From contig NZ_BAAAFN010000015.1 in NCBI RefSeq assembly GCF_039523555.1, forward strand, positions 62,001 to 126,000: a stretch of 64,000 bases of DNA, in the 5' to 3' direction. The notes beneath the pieces were generated by a model, which made no database searches, was not told the origin of the DNA, and saw nothing but the letters and a program-made list of their open reading frames with translations. This DNA is from Castellaniella daejeonensis. GTDB taxonomy: Bacteria; Pseudomonadota; Gammaproteobacteria; Burkholderiales; Burkholderiaceae_B. Below are positions 15,093 through 27,122 of the stretch, one piece after another. Made by a program: the position numbers and the translations under genes. The first letter of the stretch is position 1, and every line of letters begins with the position of its first letter.

Positions 15093-17528
15093 ATGATGCA
15101 ATCCGACCCACCCGTTTCCCAGGCCGACGCCGCGGGTCCGTGGCGCCGCCGCCTGGCCGGGGGCGCTGCGCTGCTGGCCGTCATCCTGGCCGCCGCTGCC
15201 CTGGTCTTCTGGGTGGCGTCGCAGTGGGGCGGATGGGCGCCGGACGCCCGGCTGTGGCTGGCGCGCGGTGCGCTGGCCGGGTCCAGCCTGGCGGCGTCGG
15301 CCCTGGCCTGGCGCGCGGGCCGGTGGGTGGATCTGCCTGCCGGGCTGGCGGCGGCCTGCACCGGCGCCCTGCTGGCGCTCGTGGGCCAGGCGTACCAGAC
15401 CGGCGCGGATGCCTGGCCCCTGTTCCTGCTCTGGGCCGGCCTGAGTCTGCCCTGGCTGCTCCTGCTGCGCACGGTATTTCCCTGGCTGCTGTGCGCCGCC
15501 CTGCTGAACCTGGCGCTCGGGCTTTATCTTTCGTCCGGGGCCGCATCCTGGCTGGACTGGGACGATTCCCGGACGTTCCTCGGGCTGGCGGCCCTGAATG
15601 CCTGCCTGCTGGTCCTGGCCGAATGGGCGGGAGCCCGGCTCGACGACCCATGGCGCCTGGCCAGACGGCTGGCCGCGGCCGCGCTGTTGTGGGGGCTGTG
15701 GATGGCCGGTTTTCCGGCGGCCCTGGACATGGGCGCCGGGCCGGCGCCGTGGCTGCCCGTGCTGTCGGTGGCCGTGCTGGCGGCGCTGTACTGGGTATAT
15801 GCCCGCCGGCGCCGCGACCTGGCCGTGGGCGCATTGGCGCTGCTGACCGGCCTGGGGCTGGTCTGGCTGTGGCTCTGGCCCCATGCGGACGACATGCTGA
15901 CGATGCTGGGGCTCATCCTGCTGCTGCTGGCGCTGGGGCTGGCTGCCCTGGCGCATGTGCGCCGGCTCTGGCGCGCGGTGTCGCCGGCCCGGGCGCCCGG
16001 GGAGCCCTGGTTCCTGGCCGGCCTGCGGGTGGGGATCCTGGGATCCGTCGTCCTGCTGCTGGTGGCCTGGGTGGCGGCGATGGCGGATATCGAGACCGGC
16101 GCGCAGGCCCTGCTGCTGGGGGTGATTCTGCTGGTGCCGGGCCTGTGGCTGGCGCGCCGCGGCCGCCCGGGTGCGCTTGCCGGCCAGCTGGGCGAAGTGC
16201 TGGCCGGCGTGGGCCTGGTCCTGGCGACTGGCGGCGCCCTGTTCCTCGATACCGACCGGGGCCTTCCGGCGCTGCCGCTGGGCGCGGTCCTGGCCCTGGG
16301 GGCGGCGGTCTTCCTGGCCAGTGCACGGCAGGCTCTGCGCTTTGCCGCCGCGCTGGCGGTGCTGGCTGCGGTTCTCTGGCTGACCTGGCCGGCAACGCCG
16401 GCCGATCGGGGGCTGCTCGATGCCGCCCCCGCGGACTGGCCGCAGGGCCTGATGCTGCGCCTGTGGTGGTGCCAGGCGGGGGCGGTGCTGGCCTGGACTC
16501 TGTCGCTGCGGGCGGATCGCCGGCCATTGTGGCGGCCGGTGGCCTGGGCCTTGCTGCTGGTCGCACCACCCCTGGCGTGGCTGGCGGCGGCGTTCGGCGG
16601 TGGTTACGCCTGGGGCCTGCCGCTGCCTGACCGGCTGGCGGGCCTGGCGGTTGCCCTGCTGCCCGGACTGGTCCTGGGCGCCTGGCTGGCGTCGCGCCGT
16701 GCGCTGCCGCCGGCCGCCTGCTGGACGGCCGCGGCCGTCCTGTCCATGGCTGGCCTGGGATGGGTGGACGCCCCGGGGGTTTCGGTGGCCTTGACCGGGT
16801 TCCTGCTGGGCCGCCTGGCCGGGCACCGCCTTCTTTCGTGCCTGGGAGTAGCCATTGCCCCGCCCGGCCTGTATGTCTTCTACCTGGATCCCGCTGTGAC
16901 GCTGGCGCACAAGGCCGGAAGCCTGGGGCTGGCCGCGCTCTGGCTGCTGGCGGCGGCCGGACTGGCCGGCCGGCCGGCCCTGGGAGCGGCCCTGGGCCTT
17001 GCTGCGCGGCGTGCGCCCTGGCGGCGGCCGGCCGGGATGCTGGCCGCCGGTGCGCTGGCGCTGGCTGTGGCTCAGATCCAGATCCATCATTACCGGACGA
17101 TCCTGGCCGAGGGGCGGCCGGTGGTCCTGGCCCTGGCGCCAGTGGACCCGCGCTCCCTGATGCAGGGAGACTACATGGACCTGGACTACGCTGTGCGCCG
17201 TCAGGCGCGGGACTGGCTGGGCGAGCGGACTTCGGTGCGGGACGCGTTGCAGGCTTCCGGGCGGGGCTGGCTGCTGCTGCGGTCCGACGACCGGGGCATC
17301 TGGCAACTGGCGGGGGTGACGGCCGAGACACCCATGGCCGCGGCGGACGTCGTGGCGCTGGCCTTTCGCTGGCGTGCCGGCGAGATGGATTGGGGCGCTC
17401 GCAGCTGGTTCTTTCCCGAGGGGCAGGCCGAACGCTACGCCAGGGCGCGCTATGGGGTGCTGCGGGTGGCGGTCGACGGCACCGCCTTGCTGTCCGGGCT
17501 GCTGGACGAAGAACAGGCGCCGCTCTAG
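15093..17528 (+). CDS. large membrane protein with DUF2157-type, DUF4401-like and GDYXXLXY regions
   Basis: An 811-residue polytopic membrane protein dominated by Leu/Ala/Trp-rich helices. The N-terminal part resembles DUF2157 proteins, the middle a second multi-helix block (DUF4401-like). The C-terminal domain carries the eponymous motif as QGDYMDLDY (G692-Y698). In many bacteria these are two adjacent genes; here they are one continuous frame. The function of the family is unknown. ATG at 15093, with an in-frame alternative at 15096. It follows the AraC gene but need not belong to its operon. Confidence 0.85.
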   Translation: MMQSDPPVSQADAAGPWRRRLAGGAALLAVILAAAALVFWVASQWGGWAPDARLWLARGALAGSSLAASALAWRAGRWVDLPAGLAAACTGALLALVGQAYQTGADAWPLFLLWAGLSLPWLLLLRTVFPWLLCAALLNLALGLYLSSGAASWLDWDDSRTFLGLAALNACLLVLAEWAGARLDDPWRLARRLAAAALLWGLWMAGFPAALDMGAGPAPWLPVLSVAVLAALYWVYARRRRDLAVGALALLTGLGLVWLWLWPHADDMLTMLGLILLLLALGLAALAHVRRLWRAVSPARAPGEPWFLAGLRVGILGSVVLLLVAWVAAMADIETGAQALLLGVILLVPGLWLARRGRPGALAGQLGEVLAGVGLVLATGGALFLDTDRGLPALPLGAVLALGAAVFLASARQALRFAAALAVLAAVLWLTWPATPADRGLLDAAPADWPQGLMLRLWWCQAGAVLAWTLSLRADRRPLWRPVAWALLLVAPPLAWLAAAFGGGYAWGLPLPDRLAGLAVALLPGLVLGAWLASRRALPPAACWTAAAVLSMAGLGWVDAPGVSVALTGFLLGRLAGHRLLSCLGVAIAPPGLYVFYLDPAVTLAHKAGSLGLAALWLLAAAGLAGRPALGAALGLAARRAPWRRPAGMLAAGALALAVAQIQIHHYRTILAEGRPVVLALAPVDPRSLMQGDYMDLDYAVRRQARDWLGERTSVRDALQASGRGWLLLRSDDRGIWQLAGVTAETPMAAADVVALAFRWRAGEMDWGARSWFFPEGQAERYARARYGVLRVAVDGTALLSGLLDEEQAPL

Positions 17529-17577
17529 GTGCCCCCGGGTTGCGTGCGCATGACCCGCGCACGGTGCCGCGCCGGCC

Positions 17578-18534
17578 TCAGCCCGGGCGCGGCGCGTCCA
17601 CCCCGAACCGTTGCGCCCAGCGGGCGGTGGCTTCAGGCCAGAATGCCTGCGGCGTGGCCGCCGCCAGATCGGAGAATCCCAGGTCGCGCCAGGCGGCGCG
17701 CAGGCAGTCCAGGGGGCGCGATACGTCCAGCGCGGGCGCGTGGTTCTGCTTGGACAGCTTGTGGCCGGCGGCGTCCAGGACCAGCGGCACGTGCAGTACG
17801 CGCGGCGGAACCAGCCCCAGGGCGCGGGCCAGCTGCCGCTGGCGCGCGGTGGAGTCCAGCAGGTCGGCGCCGCGCACCACGTCGGTGACGCCCTGGTCGC
17901 CGTCGTCCACGACCACGACCAACTGGTAGGCCCACAGGCCGTCGGCCCGGCGGATGATGAAGTCGCCGACCTCGGCCGACACGTCCTGGGACTGGGGGCC
18001 CAGCCAGCGGTCGCGGAAAGTTTCGATGCCGGGTGCGGCCAGGAAGCGCCAGCTGCGGACGGGACGCCGTGCGGTGGGCGGGGTCGTGTCCGGGCCGGCT
18101 CCGCGCGAGGCCGCGGGCGGGCGGCAGGTGCCGGGATACGGGCCGGGCGGCAGTTCGCGCCGGGTGCAGGCGCAGCCGTAGACGCGCCCGGCATCCCGCA
18201 GCCGGGCGAATGCCCGTTCATACAGGGGGTGCCGCTGCGTCTGCCAGACCGGTTCCTCGTCCCAGCGCAGGCCCAGCGTTTCCAGCTGTTGCAGGATGAT
18301 GCGGTCGGCCCCGGGCACGGTGCGGGGTTCGTCGATGTCCTCGATGCGCAGCAGCCAGCGCCCGCGATGCGCGCGAGCATCCAGGTAGCTGGCCAGGGCG
18401 GCTACCAGCGAGCCCGCGTGCAGGGGGCCGCTGGGGCTGGGCGCGAAGCGGCCCACATAGGCGGGGCTGTCCGCAGCCCCGGCCGCCGGCGATGCGCCCT
18501 GGTGGCCGGCGGAAGGGTTCTGGGGCATCGGCAT
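17578..18534 (-). CDS. gluQ: glutamyl-Q tRNA(Asp) synthetase
   Basis: Truncated glutamyl-tRNA synthetase paralogue that attaches glutamate to the queuosine base of tRNA(Asp); 318 residues, with no anticodon-binding domain. The HIGH-like signature is in GRFAPSPSGPLHAGS (about 28-42) and the KMSKS-like motif is HKLSKQNHA. Zinc-site cysteines are seen in YGCACTRREL. It lies 45 bases downstream of smg on the same strand. It has a Pro/Ala-rich N-terminal leader of about 25 residues, so a later start is possible. Confidence 0.93.
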   Translation of the reverse strand: MPMPQNPSAGHQGASPAAGAADSPAYVGRFAPSPSGPLHAGSLVAALASYLDARAHRGRWLLRIEDIDEPRTVPGADRIILQQLETLGLRWDEEPVWQTQRHPLYERAFARLRDAGRVYGCACTRRELPPGPYPGTCRPPAASRGAGPDTTPPTARRPVRSWRFLAAPGIETFRDRWLGPQSQDVSAEVGDFIIRRADGLWAYQLVVVVDDGDQGVTDVVRGADLLDSTARQRQLARALGLVPPRVLHVPLVLDAAGHKLSKQNHAPALDVSRPLDCLRAAWRDLGFSDLAAATPQAFWPEATARWAQRFGVDAPRPG

Positions 18535-18579
18535 CGTGGCTGGGGGGCGGCTGATCCCGCCGCCCGGGGTGGACGGGTG

Positions 18580-19047
18580 CTAGTGCGACAGGCGGCCTTC
18601 GTCGTCGGCCAGCAGTTCCTCGAATACCAGGTGGTCGACTTCGGCTTCCTGGCTCCAGAGGACCATCAGCGCCAGGACCTTGATCTCGGCCAGGGTCAGG
18701 GGCGAATGATCCGCCGCCTGGGCGGCTTCGATCAGGATTTCGCGCAAGACCGGGGGCAGGCTGCCCGAAGTTTCCAGGAAGCTGATGAAGCCGATGGCCT
18801 CGGTGCCCAGCGCCGCGTATTCCTCGTCGGTGTAGATGCGCGCGGCGTCGCGCCGGGCGTCGCGCATGACGGCCAGCGGCAGGCAGCGCTCGGTGGTGTT
18901 GGCCAGGTCGCGCAGCCAGTTCAGCGCGTCGTCGATGTCTTCGTGCTCGAACCCGGCGGCCGCCAGCTTGCTTGCCAGAACTTCGGCGCGCGGGCAGGCC
19001 TGGGGCGTGTAGTAGTTTTCGAACAGATAAACCAGGATGTCGTACAT
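18580..19047 (-). CDS. smg: Smg family protein (DUF494)
   Basis: A 155-residue cytoplasmic protein of the Smg/DUF494 family, beginning MYDILVYLFENYYTPQACPR, the conserved opening of the family. The ATG at 19047 was chosen for that reason; longer in-frame starts only add atypical residues. The family is often near dprA, def or topB; here it sits between the leucine-degradation operon and gluQ. Biochemical role is not established. Confidence 0.93.
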   Translation of the reverse strand: MYDILVYLFENYYTPQACPRAEVLASKLAAAGFEHEDIDDALNWLRDLANTTERCLPLAVMRDARRDAARIYTDEEYAALGTEAIGFISFLETSGSLPPVLREILIEAAQAADHSPLTLAEIKVLALMVLWSQEAEVDHLVFEELLADDEGRLSH

Positions 19048-19162
19048 GGCGGTCATGAAGCGGTTGCCATTCCAGTTTACCGGATTCCTCCGGAAGCGCA
19101 CCCGGCCCGCGCCGCCGGATGGCGGGTGCGGGCCGGAAACTGGAGCAGGAGGGCTGCCGGGG

Positions 19163-21184
<2,022 letters not shown>

Positions 21185-21194
21185 GGGAAGGTCC

Positions 21195-22796
21195 TCACAT
21201 TCTGAAGACGCCGAAGCGGGTGGGCTCGGCGGGTGCATGGCGGGCCGCCGCCAGGCCCAGGCCCAGCACGCGGCGGGTGTCGGCGGGGGCGATGATGCCA
21301 TCGTCCCACAGCCGCGCAGTGGAATAGTAGGGATGGCCTTCGCGCTCGTACTGGGCGCGGATGGGTTCCTTGAAGGCTTCTTCCTCGGCGGCGGACCAGG
21401 CGCCGCCCTTGCGCTCGATGCTGTCGCGCCGCACCGTGGCCAGGACGCTGGCGGCCTGTTCGCCGCCCATGACCGAGATGCGCGCGTTGGGCCACAGGAA
21501 CAGCAGGCGCGGGCCGAAGGCGCGGCCGCACATGCCGTAGTTTCCGGCGCCGAAGGAGCCGCCGATCAGCACCGTGAATTTCGGTACCGATGCGGTGGAC
21601 ACTGCCGTGACCATCTTCGCGCCGTGGCGGGCGATGCCCTCGTTTTCGTACTTGCGGCCCACCATGAAGCCGCTGATGTTCTGCAGGAAGATCAGGGGAA
21701 TGTTGCGCTGGCAGCAGAGTTCGATGAAGTGCGTGCCTTTCTGGGCCGCCTCGGAGAACAGGATGCCGTTGTTGGCGATGATGCCCACCGGCATGCCGTA
21801 GATGCGTGCGAAGCCCGTGACCAGGGTGGCGCCGAAGCGCGCCTTGAATTCCTCGAAGTCGGAACCGTCCACGATGCGGGCGATGACTTCGCGCACGTCG
21901 TAGGGCTTGCGCGTGTCCTGGGGGATGATGCCATCCAGCTCGGCAGGATCGTACAGGGGTTCGGCCCAGGGGCCGGGCGCGGGCGGCGCCGGGCGGTTCA
22001 GCCGGGCCACCGCGTCGCGCGCCAGGCGCAGCGCATGCGTGTCGTTCTCGGCCAGGTGGTCGGCCACGCCCGACAGGCGGGTATGTACGTCGCCGCCGCC
22101 CAGGTCCTCGGCCGAGACTTCCTCGCCCGTGGCGGCCTTGACCAGCGGCGGGCCCCCCAGGAAGATCGTGCCCTGGTTGCGCACGATGATGGACTCGTCG
22201 CTCATGGCGGGCACGTAGGCGCCCCCGGCGGTGCAGGAGCCCATCACCACGGCCAGCTGGGCGATGCCCATCGAGGACATGACGGCCTGGTTGTAGAAGA
22301 TGCGCCCGAAGTGGTCGCGGTCGGGAAAGACCTCGTCCTGGTTGGGCAGGTTGGCGCCGCCCGAGTCGACCAGGTAGATGCAGGGCAGGTGGTTCTGCTG
22401 GGCGATTTCCTGGGCGCGCAGGTGTTTCTTGACCGTCAGCGGGTAGTAGGTGCCGCCCTTGACCGTGGCGTCGTTGCAGACGATCACGCATTCGGTGCCG
22501 CCGACCCGGCCGATGCCGGTGATCAGGCCGGCGCCGGGAGATGCGTTGTCGTAGACGTCGAGCGCAGCCAGCGGCGACAGCTCCAGGAATGGCGTGCCGG
22601 GATCGAGCAGGCGCTCGACCCGTTCGCGGGGCAGCAGCTTGCCGCGCGCCAGGTGCCTGGCGCGGGCCGTTTCGCCGCCGCCCTGCGCCGTGCGGGCGAT
22701 GCGCTCGCGCAGATCGTCGACCAGCGTGCGCATGACGCGCGCGTTGTCCTGGAATTCCTGGGATCGTGGGTTGATGCGGGACTCGATGACCGGCAT
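21195..22796 (-). CDS. liuB: methylcrotonyl-CoA carboxylase carboxyltransferase subunit (beta)
   Basis: Carboxyltransferase of 533 residues, the usual length of the MCC beta subunit. It begins PVIESRINPRSQEFQDNARVMRTLVDDLRERI, as is typical for the family. It contains the N- and C-terminal crotonase-like halves (LITGIGRVGGTECVIVCNDATVKGG; FGAGNYGMCGRAF). It is paired with the biotin subunit downstream and belongs to the liu operon. Confidence 0.95.
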   Translation of the reverse strand: MPVIESRINPRSQEFQDNARVMRTLVDDLRERIARTAQGGGETARARHLARGKLLPRERVERLLDPGTPFLELSPLAALDVYDNASPGAGLITGIGRVGGTECVIVCNDATVKGGTYYPLTVKKHLRAQEIAQQNHLPCIYLVDSGGANLPNQDEVFPDRDHFGRIFYNQAVMSSMGIAQLAVVMGSCTAGGAYVPAMSDESIIVRNQGTIFLGGPPLVKAATGEEVSAEDLGGGDVHTRLSGVADHLAENDTHALRLARDAVARLNRPAPPAPGPWAEPLYDPAELDGIIPQDTRKPYDVREVIARIVDGSDFEEFKARFGATLVTGFARIYGMPVGIIANNGILFSEAAQKGTHFIELCCQRNIPLIFLQNISGFMVGRKYENEGIARHGAKMVTAVSTASVPKFTVLIGGSFGAGNYGMCGRAFGPRLLFLWPNARISVMGGEQAASVLATVRRDSIERKGGAWSAAEEEAFKEPIRAQYEREGHPYYSTARLWDDGIIAPADTRRVLGLGLAAARHAPAEPTRFGVFRM

Positions 22797-22866
22797 GTCG
22801 GTTCCTGTTCCTGGAAAGAGCGGGCCGGCCGCTTGCGACGGCCGGCCCCTGCGGGCTGCGGGATGC

Positions 22867-24048
22867 TTACAGCATTTCGATGGCCAGGGCCACGGCTTCG
22901 CCGCCGCCGATGCACAGCGAAGCGATGCCGCGCTTGCCGCCGGTCTTGCGCAAGGCGCCGATCAGCGTGGTCAGCAGGCGCGCTCCGGAAGCGCCGATGG
23001 GGTGGCCCAGGGCCGTGGCGCCGCCGTGCAGGTTGACCTTGTCATGCGGCAGGTTCAGGTCGGCCATGGCCGCCATGGTGACCACGGCGAAGGCTTCGTT
23101 GATTTCGTACAGGTCGACGTCGCCGGCCTTCCAGCCGGTCTTGTCCAGCAGTTTCTGGATGGCGCCGACCGGGGCCGTGGTGAACCATTGCGGTTCCTGC
23201 GCATGCTGGGAATGCGCGACGATGCGCGCGAGCGGCCGGGCGCCGAGCGCCTGGGCCCTGGAGGCCGTCATGACCACCAGGGCGGCAGCGCCGTCGGAGA
23301 TCGAGGAAGCGTTGGCCGCCGTGATCGTGCCGTCCTTCTTGAAGGCGGGCTTGAGCGTCGGGATCTTTTCCGGCATGGCCTTGGTGGGCGACTCGTCGGT
23401 GTCGATCACCGTGTCGCCCTTGCGGCCCTTGACCGTGACCGGCGCGATTTCCCACTTGAAGCTGCCGTCTTCGGTGGCCTGGCGGGCGCGGCGCAGCGAT
23501 TCCAGGGAGAAGGCGTCCTGCTGCTCGCGGGTGAAGCTGTATTTCGAGGCGCAGTCTTCGGCGAACACGCCCATGGCCGTGCCGCGCTGGTAGGCGTCTT
23601 CCAGGCCGTCCAGCGCCATGTGATCGTAGACCGTGGAATGGCCGTAGCGGTAGCCCTGGCGGCCGCGCAGCAGCAGGTAGGGCGCGTTGCTCATGCTTTC
23701 CTGGCCGCCGGCCACCACGACTTCGGCCGATTCGGCCTTGATGATGTCATGGGCCAGCATCACGGCCTTCAGGCCCGAGCCGCAGACCTTGTGCAGGGTG
23801 CTGCAGGCGACGCCCTTGGGCAGGCCCGCGCCCAGCGCGGCCTGGCGGGCCGGCGCCTGGCCCTGGCCGGCCTGCAGCACGTTGCCCATGATGACTTCCT
23901 GGATGGCGTCGCCCGCGATGCCGGCGCGCTCGACTGCTGCGCGGATCGCGATGGCGCCCAGCTCGTGCGCGGCCAGGCCGGACAGGCTGCCCATCATGCT
24001 TCCCATGGGGGTGCGGGCGGCGGATACGATGACGATGGATTCGGACAT
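22867..24048 (-). CDS. acetyl-CoA C-acetyltransferase (thiolase)
   Basis: A 393-residue type II thiolase that interconverts acetoacetyl-CoA and two acetyl-CoA. The acyl-accepting cysteine is C89 (HKVCGSGLKA), the histidine is in ALGHPIGASG, and the second catalytic cysteine is C379 (CIGGGEA). In this operon it is placed to cleave acetoacetyl-CoA produced at the end of leucine degradation. The gaps to its neighbours are 70 and 15 bases, consistent with co-transcription. Confidence 0.94.
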   Translation of the reverse strand: MSESIVIVSAARTPMGSMMGSLSGLAAHELGAIAIRAAVERAGIAGDAIQEVIMGNVLQAGQGQAPARQAALGAGLPKGVACSTLHKVCGSGLKAVMLAHDIIKAESAEVVVAGGQESMSNAPYLLLRGRQGYRYGHSTVYDHMALDGLEDAYQRGTAMGVFAEDCASKYSFTREQQDAFSLESLRRARQATEDGSFKWEIAPVTVKGRKGDTVIDTDESPTKAMPEKIPTLKPAFKKDGTITAANASSISDGAAALVVMTASRAQALGARPLARIVAHSQHAQEPQWFTTAPVGAIQKLLDKTGWKAGDVDLYEINEAFAVVTMAAMADLNLPHDKVNLHGGATALGHPIGASGARLLTTLIGALRKTGGKRGIASLCIGGGEAVALAIEML

Positions 24049-24063
24049 GGTGTTGCTCCTATT

Positions 24064-25926
24064 TCAGGGGGTGTCCCGGGATGCGCTGTGGGCGGGCCGT
24101 GAATGGCCGTCCGGCGGCTGCAGCCTGCGCGATTGGTCGTAGGGGAAGATGTCTTCGATGCGGCCCTGGGCGGCGCGGGCGCGGCAGTCCTGCCACCATT
24201 GTGCATCCAAAAGCGGCGCGTGGTATTTGAGGAAGGCGGCGCGCACCCGGGGGTCGCCCAGCAGGAATCGCTCGAATTCTTCGGGGAACACGTCGTTGGC
24301 GCCCACCGGGTACCAGGGCTCGCCGGACAACTCGGCTTCTTCGTTGGGCGCGGGCGGAATGCGGCGGAACTGCATTTCCGTCATGCGCTGGATTTCGTCG
24401 TAGTCGTAGAAGACCACGCGGCCCAGGCGGGTGACGCCGAAGTTCTTGTACAGCATGTCGCCCGGGAAGATGTTGGCGGCGGCCAGTTCGCGGATGGCCT
24501 GCCCGTATTGCTGGACGGCGGCCTCGAGTGCCGCGTCCGAGGCGCTGGCCAGGTAGATGTTCAGCGGTGTCATGCGGCGTTCGATGTAGACGTGGCGCAG
24601 CACCACCAGGTCGTCGGTCTCTTCGAGGAGGCTGGGGACTTCGCGGCGCAGTCCTTCCAGCAGGCGGGGCGAGAACCGGTTGCGCGGCAGGGCGACCTGC
24701 GAATATTCCCAGGTGTCGGCCATGCGTCCGACGCGGTCGTGTTTCTTCACCATCTGGTATTTGCGCCGGACCGTGGCCTCGTCCATGCCATCCTTGGCGA
24801 TGCGGTCGCGGATCAGCTTGAACACGTAGGGGTAGGACGGCAGCGTGAACACCGTCATGACCATGCCCTGGATGCCAGGCGCATAATCGAAGAGATCCCG
24901 CGAATGCGACAGATGGTGCAGGAAGTCGCGGTAGAACAGGGTCTTGCCCTGTTTCTGCAGGCCGATGGTGGTGTAGATCTCGGCCTTGGGCTTGCGCGGG
25001 AACAGCGACGACAGGAAATCGACGTAGGCCGCCGAGGCTTCCATGTCGACCAGGAAATAGGCGCGCGTGAAGCTGAACAGCGTGCTCAGGTCGTCGCTGG
25101 TGTGCAGCAGGGCGTCGAACTGGATGTGGCCCGATGGTGTGTGCAGCAGCGCCACGGCAAACGGGTGGATGGCGGTCTGGTTGATCAGGCGACCCACGAT
25201 GTAGGCCCCCTTGTTGCGGAAGAACAGGGTGTTGAGCACCTGGATCTGGCAGTCGGGCGCCAGCCGCTTGCCCAGGCCGCGCGGCAGTGTGCGGCGCAGG
25301 TGGCGCAGGCCCATCCGCGCCATGCGCCGCACATCCGCCGGCAGGTCGTGGTAGGGGGCAGCCAGGCCGAAGTCGGCGGCCATGCGGGTCAGACTGGGCA
25401 GCAGGCCTTCGGTCAGCGGGTAGTAGGCCCGATAGGACGGGTGCGCGCCGTCGATGTAGTCGGTCGCCACCGCCGGGCGCACGAACAGGAAGTCGTTGTT
25501 GAAGTAGCTGCGGTGCAGGATGCGGCAGGACACCGAATTGAAGAAGGTCTCCGCGCACTCGGGCTGGCGGTGCCCGGCCAGCAGCGCGATGTAGCTGCTC
25601 TTGACCGCCTGCCAGAATTCGACCTGCTCGTCGGTCAGGGCCGTGTCCGGCGCGGTATGGGCGCGGGCGGTGCCGCGCAACGCCTGGCCCAGGGCGGTCG
25701 CGCATTCCCGCACGCGCGTGTCGTAGTATTCGATGCGCTCGCGCGAGAGCTGCTGGATGCCGTGCCAGTCGCCCGATTCGAACAGGGCCTTGGCCCGCTG
25801 CGCGCTGTAGCGGAACAGCGAATAGTGACGATCGAACCCGGCCAGGATCATGCGCGCCACGGCCTCCGGGGGCTGGCCCCGGGTCGCGACGGGCTCGATG
25901 CGGCGGTGGTCGCCAGTCTCGTCCAT
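24064..25926 (-). CDS. aceK: isocitrate dehydrogenase kinase/phosphatase
   Basis: Bifunctional enzyme that phosphorylates and dephosphorylates isocitrate dehydrogenase to divert carbon into the glyoxylate bypass; 620 residues, in the upper normal range. Family blocks are seen in ILAGFDRHYSLFRYSAQRAK near the N-terminus and in KNFGVTRLGRVVFYDYDEIQRM near the C-terminus. The ATG at 25926 was chosen because the extra upstream codons overlap the preceding gene and look unlike the family. It lies inside the liu operon (8 bases after isovaleryl-CoA dehydrogenase), linking leucine use to glyoxylate-shunt control. No aceA or aceB gene is seen in this window. Confidence 0.95.
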   Translation of the reverse strand: MDETGDHRRIEPVATRGQPPEAVARMILAGFDRHYSLFRYSAQRAKALFESGDWHGIQQLSRERIEYYDTRVRECATALGQALRGTARAHTAPDTALTDEQVEFWQAVKSSYIALLAGHRQPECAETFFNSVSCRILHRSYFNNDFLFVRPAVATDYIDGAHPSYRAYYPLTEGLLPSLTRMAADFGLAAPYHDLPADVRRMARMGLRHLRRTLPRGLGKRLAPDCQIQVLNTLFFRNKGAYIVGRLINQTAIHPFAVALLHTPSGHIQFDALLHTSDDLSTLFSFTRAYFLVDMEASAAYVDFLSSLFPRKPKAEIYTTIGLQKQGKTLFYRDFLHHLSHSRDLFDYAPGIQGMVMTVFTLPSYPYVFKLIRDRIAKDGMDEATVRRKYQMVKKHDRVGRMADTWEYSQVALPRNRFSPRLLEGLRREVPSLLEETDDLVVLRHVYIERRMTPLNIYLASASDAALEAAVQQYGQAIRELAAANIFPGDMLYKNFGVTRLGRVVFYDYDEIQRMTEMQFRRIPPAPNEEAELSGEPWYPVGANDVFPEEFERFLLGDPRVRAAFLKYHAPLLDAQWWQDCRARAAQGRIEDIFPYDQSRRLQPPDGHSRPAHSASRDTP

Positions 25927-25934
25927 GGCGCTTT

Positions 25935-27113
25935 TCAGGCGGTCTCGCCGAAGAGCTCGCGGCCGATCAGCATGCGGCGGATCTCGCTGGTGCCGGCGCC
26001 GATCTCGTAGAGCTTGGCGTCTCGCCACAGGCGGCCGGTGGGGTAGTCGTTGATGTAGCCGTTGCCGCCCAGGATCTGGATGCCCTCGCCCGCCATCCAG
26101 GTGGCTTTCTCGGCGCAGTACAGAATGACGCCGGCGCAGTCCTTGCGCACCTGGCGCACGTGCTCAGCGCCCAGGTTGTCCAGGTTCTTGCCGACCGTGT
26201 AGCAGAAGGCGCGGCAGGCCTGCAGGGTGGTGTACAGGTCGGCCAGCTTGCCCTGGATCAGCTGGAATTCGCCGATGGCCTGGCCGAACTGCTTGCGTTC
26301 GTGCACGTAGGGCACGACCACGTCCATGACCGCCTGCATGATGCCCAGGGGCCCGGCCGCGAGCACGGCGCGCTCGTAGTCCAGGCCGCTCATCAGCACC
26401 TTGACCCCGCCGTCGACCTGGCCCAGCACGTTCTCGGCGGGCACCTCGCAGTCCTGGAACACCAGTTCGCCCGTGTGCGAACCGCGCATGCCCAGCTTGT
26501 CGAGCTTCTGCGCCACGGAAAAGCCGGGGAAGGTCTTTTCGACGATGAAGGCGGTGATGCCGCGCTGGTGCGCCTCGGGGGTGGTCTTGGCGTAGACCAC
26601 CAGGGTGTCGGCGTCGGGACCGTTGGTGATCCACATCTTGGTGCCGTTCAGTACGTAGCGGTCGCCGCGCTTCTCGGCGCGCAGCCGCATGCTGACGACA
26701 TCGGAGCCCGCGCCCGGCTCGCTCATGGCCAGTGCGCCGATCTGTTCGCCGGATATCAGGCCCGGCAGGTACTTGCGCTTCTGGGCTTCGGTGCCGTTGC
26801 GGTGGATCTGGTTGACGCACAGGTTGGAATGGGCGCCGTAGGACAGCGCGATCGATGCGCTGGCGCGCGAGATTTCTTCCATGGCGATCATGTGCGCCAG
26901 GTAGCCCAGGTTGGCGCCGCCATAGGCGTCCGACACCGTGACGCCCAGCAGCCCCAGGTCGCCGAACTTGCGCCACAGGTCCATGGGGAACTGGTCGTCG
27001 CGGTCGGCCGCGGCCGCGCGCGGGGCGATTTCGGCTTGGGCGAAGTCGCGGACGGCCTCGCGCAGCATGTCGAGGTCGGAGCCGAGGTCGAAGTTCAGGC
27101 CGGGCAGGTTCAT
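25935..27113 (-). CDS. liuA: isovaleryl-CoA dehydrogenase
   Basis: FAD-dependent acyl-CoA dehydrogenase of 392 residues that oxidises isovaleryl-CoA to 3-methylcrotonyl-CoA. The general base in isovaleryl-CoA dehydrogenases lies on a helix in the context LDYER, here E247 (SGLDYERAVLAAGPLGIMQ), which separates it from medium-chain enzymes. The substrate and FAD loops ALAMSEPGAGSDV and KMWITNGPDAD are present. It is the second gene after the regulator in the liu operon, 9 bases from liuR. Confidence 0.95.
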   Translation of the reverse strand: MNLPGLNFDLGSDLDMLREAVRDFAQAEIAPRAAAADRDDQFPMDLWRKFGDLGLLGVTVSDAYGGANLGYLAHMIAMEEISRASASIALSYGAHSNLCVNQIHRNGTEAQKRKYLPGLISGEQIGALAMSEPGAGSDVVSMRLRAEKRGDRYVLNGTKMWITNGPDADTLVVYAKTTPEAHQRGITAFIVEKTFPGFSVAQKLDKLGMRGSHTGELVFQDCEVPAENVLGQVDGGVKVLMSGLDYERAVLAAGPLGIMQAVMDVVVPYVHERKQFGQAIGEFQLIQGKLADLYTTLQACRAFCYTVGKNLDNLGAEHVRQVRKDCAGVILYCAEKATWMAGEGIQILGGNGYINDYPTGRLWRDAKLYEIGAGTSEIRRMLIGRELFGETA

Positions 27114-27122
27114 GGCAGTCTC

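Noticed and set aside
14748..18380. A 1210-codon open frame on the minus strand
   Set aside because: It runs antisense through the AraC gene and the GDYXXLXY membrane protein and overlaps gluQ in another frame. Its translation is low-complexity Gln/Arg/Pro/Gly, typical of shadow frames in GC-rich DNA.
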